NCBI RefSeq assembly: GCF_049059935.1
Contig: NZ_JBMGQR010000053.1
Location: 1 to 32,275 of the forward strand
Reading direction: 5' to 3'
DNA length: 32,275 nt
DNA from: JAURVT01 sp049059935
GTDB lineage: Bacteria; Actinomycetota; Actinomycetes; Propionibacteriales; Nocardioidaceae
Shown: one piece after another, positions 30,142 to 32,275 of the stretch
Numbering within the stretch: the stretch's first letter is position 1
How the letters are laid out: each line of letters begins with the position of its first letter
Program-made: the position numbers and the translations under genes
The notes under the pieces: model-generated
Seen by the model: only the letters and a program-made list of their open reading frames with translations
What the model was told of the DNA's origin: nothing
Databases searched by the model: none

Positions 30142-31002
30142 GTGAGCACTCCCACGTCCCTCGTCGCCGTCACCGGCGCCTCCGGTGCGATCGGCGGTGG
30201 GGTCGCCCGCCGTCTCGCCGCCGCGGGCGTCCCGCAGCGCCTCGTCGTGCGCGACGCCTCACGTGCGCCCGAGCTGCCCGGGGCCGAGGTCGTCGTCGCC
30301 ACCTACGGCGACGCCGGCGCCGTCCGCGACGCCCTCGTCGGCGTCGACACCGTCCTCATGGTCTCGGCGCACGAGTCCGACGACCGCATCGGCGAGCACC
30401 GGACGTTCGTGGAGTCCGCGGCCGAGGCGGGCGTCCGACAGGTGGTCTACCTGTCGTTCGTCGGCGCGTCGGCCACGTCGGGCTTCCTGCTCGGACGCGA
30501 CCACGGCGCCACCGAGGACGTCCTGCGCGCGTCGGGCCTGGAGTGGACGTTCCTGCGCGACAACTTCTACGCCGAGATGCTGCCGGCCTGGGCCGGAGAC
30601 GACGGCGCCCTCCGCGGCCCGGCGCGTGACGGACGGGTGGCCGCGGTCGCCCAGGACGACGTCGCCGACGTCGCCGCGGCCGTGCTGCAGGACCCCCGCG
30701 CGCACGCCGGACGCACCTACGACCTCACGGGCCCCGAGGCCCTGACGTTCGACGAGGTGGCCGCGATCCTCACCGACGTCACCGGCCGCCCGCACACCTA
30801 CGTCGACGAGACGATGGACCAGGCCCGCGCCAGCCGCTCGGGCTACGACGCACCCGACTGGCTCGTCGACGCCTGGATCAGCACCTACACCGCCATCGCC
30901 GACGGCGAGCTCGCCGACGTGAGCGACGACGTCGCCACCCTCACCGGTCACCCCGCGACCCCGATCACGGAGGTCGTCGCACGAACCGCGCGCGCCGACT
31001 GA
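30142..31002 (+). CDS. NmrA-like / SDR family NAD(P)-binding protein
   Basis: The gene encodes 286 residues. The VAVTGASGAIGGGVARRL nucleotide site is followed by LVVRDASRAPELPGAEVVVATYGD, where the Arg after the second strand favours NADPH. VVYLSFVGAS, WTFLRDNFYAEML and YDLTGPEALTFDEVAAIL are segments shared with QorB/NmrA-like quinone reductases (E. coli YtfG type). A quinone or redox-sensing role is therefore likely but unproven. GTG 30142 gives the shortest N-terminus with a full beta-1 strand. It diverges from another SDR gene and is followed 20 bp later by an ABC exporter gene with its own -10 box. Confidence 0.85.
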   Translation: MSTPTSLVAVTGASGAIGGGVARRLAAAGVPQRLVVRDASRAPELPGAEVVVATYGDAGAVRDALVGVDTVLMVSAHESDDRIGEHRTFVESAAEAGVRQVVYLSFVGASATSGFLLGRDHGATEDVLRASGLEWTFLRDNFYAEMLPAWAGDDGALRGPARDGRVAAVAQDDVADVAAAVLQDPRAHAGRTYDLTGPEALTFDEVAAILTDVTGRPHTYVDETMDQARASRSGYDAPDWLVDAWISTYTAIADGELADVSDDVATLTGHPATPITEVVARTARAD

Positions 31003-31009
31003 GACGGCC

Positions 31010-31015
31010 TACCCT
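31010..31015 (+). promoter_or_regulatory. -10 box of the ABC exporter gene
   Basis: TACCCT lies seven bases before GTG 31023. The spacing suggests a leaderless or near-leaderless transcript. GGAGG at 31017-31021 would be too close to the GTG to serve as an ordinary ribosome site. Confidence 0.45.
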
Positions 31016-31022
31016 CGGAGGC

Positions 31023-32275
31023 GTGACCACTCCCGCCGACGCACCGCAGGCGGACGACCGCGCTCCCGTCATCCCCCGGATCATGCGGATGCTGGCGCCG
31101 TACAAGACCAAGATGGTGCTCGTCGGGGTGGCGGTGGTCATCTCGGCCGCGCTGACGTCCCTCGTCCCGTTCCTCACCCGGGCGGTCTTCGACGACGCCC
31201 TGTTCCGCCCCGACGGCGGTGCGCCGCGCCTGGACCTGCTCGCCTGGCTCGTCGGCGGGATGATCGCGATCCCCGTCGTCACCGCGGGCATCGGCATCAC
31301 GCAGAACTGGCTGACGTCGACGATCGGCAACTCGGCGATGGCCGACCTGCGCGGCGACCTGTTCGCGCACCTGCAGAAGATGGAGCTGGCGTTCTTCACC
31401 GGCACCAAGACCGGGGTCATCCAGTCGCGCCTGGCCAACGACGTCAGCGGCGTGCGCACCGTCCTCACCGACACCGCCACGACGATCCTGCAGAACTCCG
31501 TCACCGTCATCGCGGCGTTCGTCTCGATGGTGATCCTGTCGTGGCAGCTGACGATCCTCGCGCTCGTGCTGATGCCGGTGTTCGTCTACGTGCAGGTGCA
31601 CGTCGGACGCCGCCGGCAGCGCGTCGCGCGACGCACGCAGGAGTCGCTGTCGGAGATGAGCGCGATCACCGAGGAGGCGCTGAGCGTCTCGGGCATCCTG
31701 CTCGCCAAGGTGTTCAACCGCTCGGAGTCCGAGGTCGAGCGCTACCGCGGCGAGAACCGCCGCCAGACGCGCCTGCAGGTGCAGGCCGCGATGACCGGCC
31801 GCACCTTCTTCGCGGTGATGCAGACGTTCTTCGCCGTCACGCCGGCGCTCGTCTACCTGCTGGCCGGGCTGATGCTCACCGGCGGCTCGGGCGCCGGGCT
31901 GACGGCGGGCACGCTCGTCGCGTTCACGACGCTCCAGGCGCGGCTGCAGATGCCGCTGCTGCAGCTGATGCGCGTCTCGCTCGACGTGCAGACGTCGCTG
32001 GCGCTGTTCCGCCGGATCTTCGAGTACCTCGACCTCGAGCCCGCGATCACCGAGCGTCCCGGCGCCGTGGCGCTCGACCCGGCCACGGTGCGCGGCGAGG
32101 TCGAGCTGCGCGACGTCTGGTTCCGCTACCCCGAGCCGCGCGAGCTCACCGAGGCGCCGCCGCGCGACCGCTTCGCCTCCGACGACGTGCACGGCGTGCC
32201 CGAGGCGCGCGAGCCCCGGGAGACCGGCCGCGAGCCCGTCGAGCCGGACGCGCCGCTCGCCGAGCCCACCTGGAC
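31023..32275 (+). CDS. ABC exporter, fused membrane and ATPase domains (3' end outside window)
   Basis: The first 417 residues are visible, open to the window edge. The type IV (exporter) membrane domain spans about residues 28-335, with helices such as KMVLVGVAVVISAALTSLVPF and LLAWLVGGMIAIPVVTAGIG. The coupling segment FFTGTKTGVIQSRLANDV is the family's conserved 'G.i.sR...D' stretch. The nucleotide domain begins at GEVELRDVWFRYP (358-370), with the A-loop Tyr. A charged, Pro/Glu-rich stretch of at least 45 residues then interrupts the domain before the Walker A, which is not reached. The protein resembles multidrug or lipid half-exporters that work as homo- or heterodimers. The insert is unusual. 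Specificity is unknown. Confidence 0.88.
   Translation, partial: MTTPADAPQADDRAPVIPRIMRMLAPYKTKMVLVGVAVVISAALTSLVPFLTRAVFDDALFRPDGGAPRLDLLAWLVGGMIAIPVVTAGIGITQNWLTSTIGNSAMADLRGDLFAHLQKMELAFFTGTKTGVIQSRLANDVSGVRTVLTDTATTILQNSVTVIAAFVSMVILSWQLTILALVLMPVFVYVQVHVGRRRQRVARRTQESLSEMSAITEEALSVSGILLAKVFNRSESEVERYRGENRRQTRLQVQAAMTGRTFFAVMQTFFAVTPALVYLLAGLMLTGGSGAGLTAGTLVAFTTLQARLQMPLLQLMRVSLDVQTSLALFRRIFEYLDLEPAITERPGAVALDPATVRGEVELRDVWFRYPEPRELTEAPPRDRFASDDVHGVPEAREPRETGREPVEPDAPLAEPTW

Noticed and set aside
1..32275. tRNA, rRNA or other structural RNA genes
   Set aside because: I saw no cloverleaf with a GTTCRA-type T-loop and no rRNA-like stretch in any gap, though a computed scan was not possible.

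Overview
The window is chromosomal DNA from a very GC-rich actinomycete. GTG starts are frequent, neighbouring genes often overlap by 1-4 bases, and many transcripts look leaderless. The gene set (SCO4848-like membrane protein, SCO6880-like secretion gene cluster, actinobacterial csoR-copZ-copA) suggests Propionibacteriales, for instance a Nocardioides or Aeromicrobium relative. That placement is inference from gene content. There is no rRNA, tRNA, CRISPR, integrase or recognisable insertion sequence. No gap between genes exceeds 170 bp.

Layout. 1-4.7 kb: the end of a glycogen-debranching-type enzyme, a flavin monooxygenase, a marR-MFS efflux operon, a padR regulator and a small membrane protein. 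4.7-9.7 kb: a fadH-type 2,4-dienoyl-CoA reductase, then a tightly coupled tryptophan-to-anthranilate operon (kynA, kynU, PaaX-family regulator). 9.8-19.4 kb: a secreted L,D-transpeptidase, then a minus-strand cluster resembling the core of a type IV secretion system. Its parts are a VirB4-like ATPase, an SCO6880-like protein, a VirB6/TrbL-like channel protein, a single-TM VirB8/TcpC-like protein, a two-TM small protein, a proline-rich MinD/ParA-like ATPase and a lipoprotein. A divergent lytic transglycosylase/M23 peptidase would open the cell wall. No relaxase, VirD4 coupling protein or integrase is present. 19.4-23.4 kb: a glycine-rich membrane protein, a DUF1697 protein, serA behind a well-formed ZTP (pfl) riboswitch, a lipoate-ligase-like protein and a hotdog thioesterase. 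23.4-26.2 kb: a copper operon whose CsoR operator sits inside the promoter. 26.2-32.3 kb: a DUF559 nuclease-like gene bracketed by two copies of one palindromic element, three short-chain dehydrogenase/epimerase-type proteins, a CPBP membrane protease and the start of an ABC exporter.

Three families of long intergenic inverted repeats occur: A at 486-567 and 20773-20866, B at 26227-26283 and 27305-27361, and C at 9685-9770. A and B recur with the same arms and the same orientation, so they look like dispersed palindromic elements and not only terminators. The B pair flanks a nuclease-fold gene, which recalls REP/RAYT arrangements. This and the relaxase-less, apparently split-VirB4 secretion cluster are the most interesting parts of the window.

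Regulation is legible in several places. Six genes have a TANNNT -10 box exactly six bases before the start codon, and a seventh has it at seven bases. This points to leaderless mRNAs for marR, padR, kynA, the Gly-rich gene, csoR, an SDR gene and the ABC exporter.
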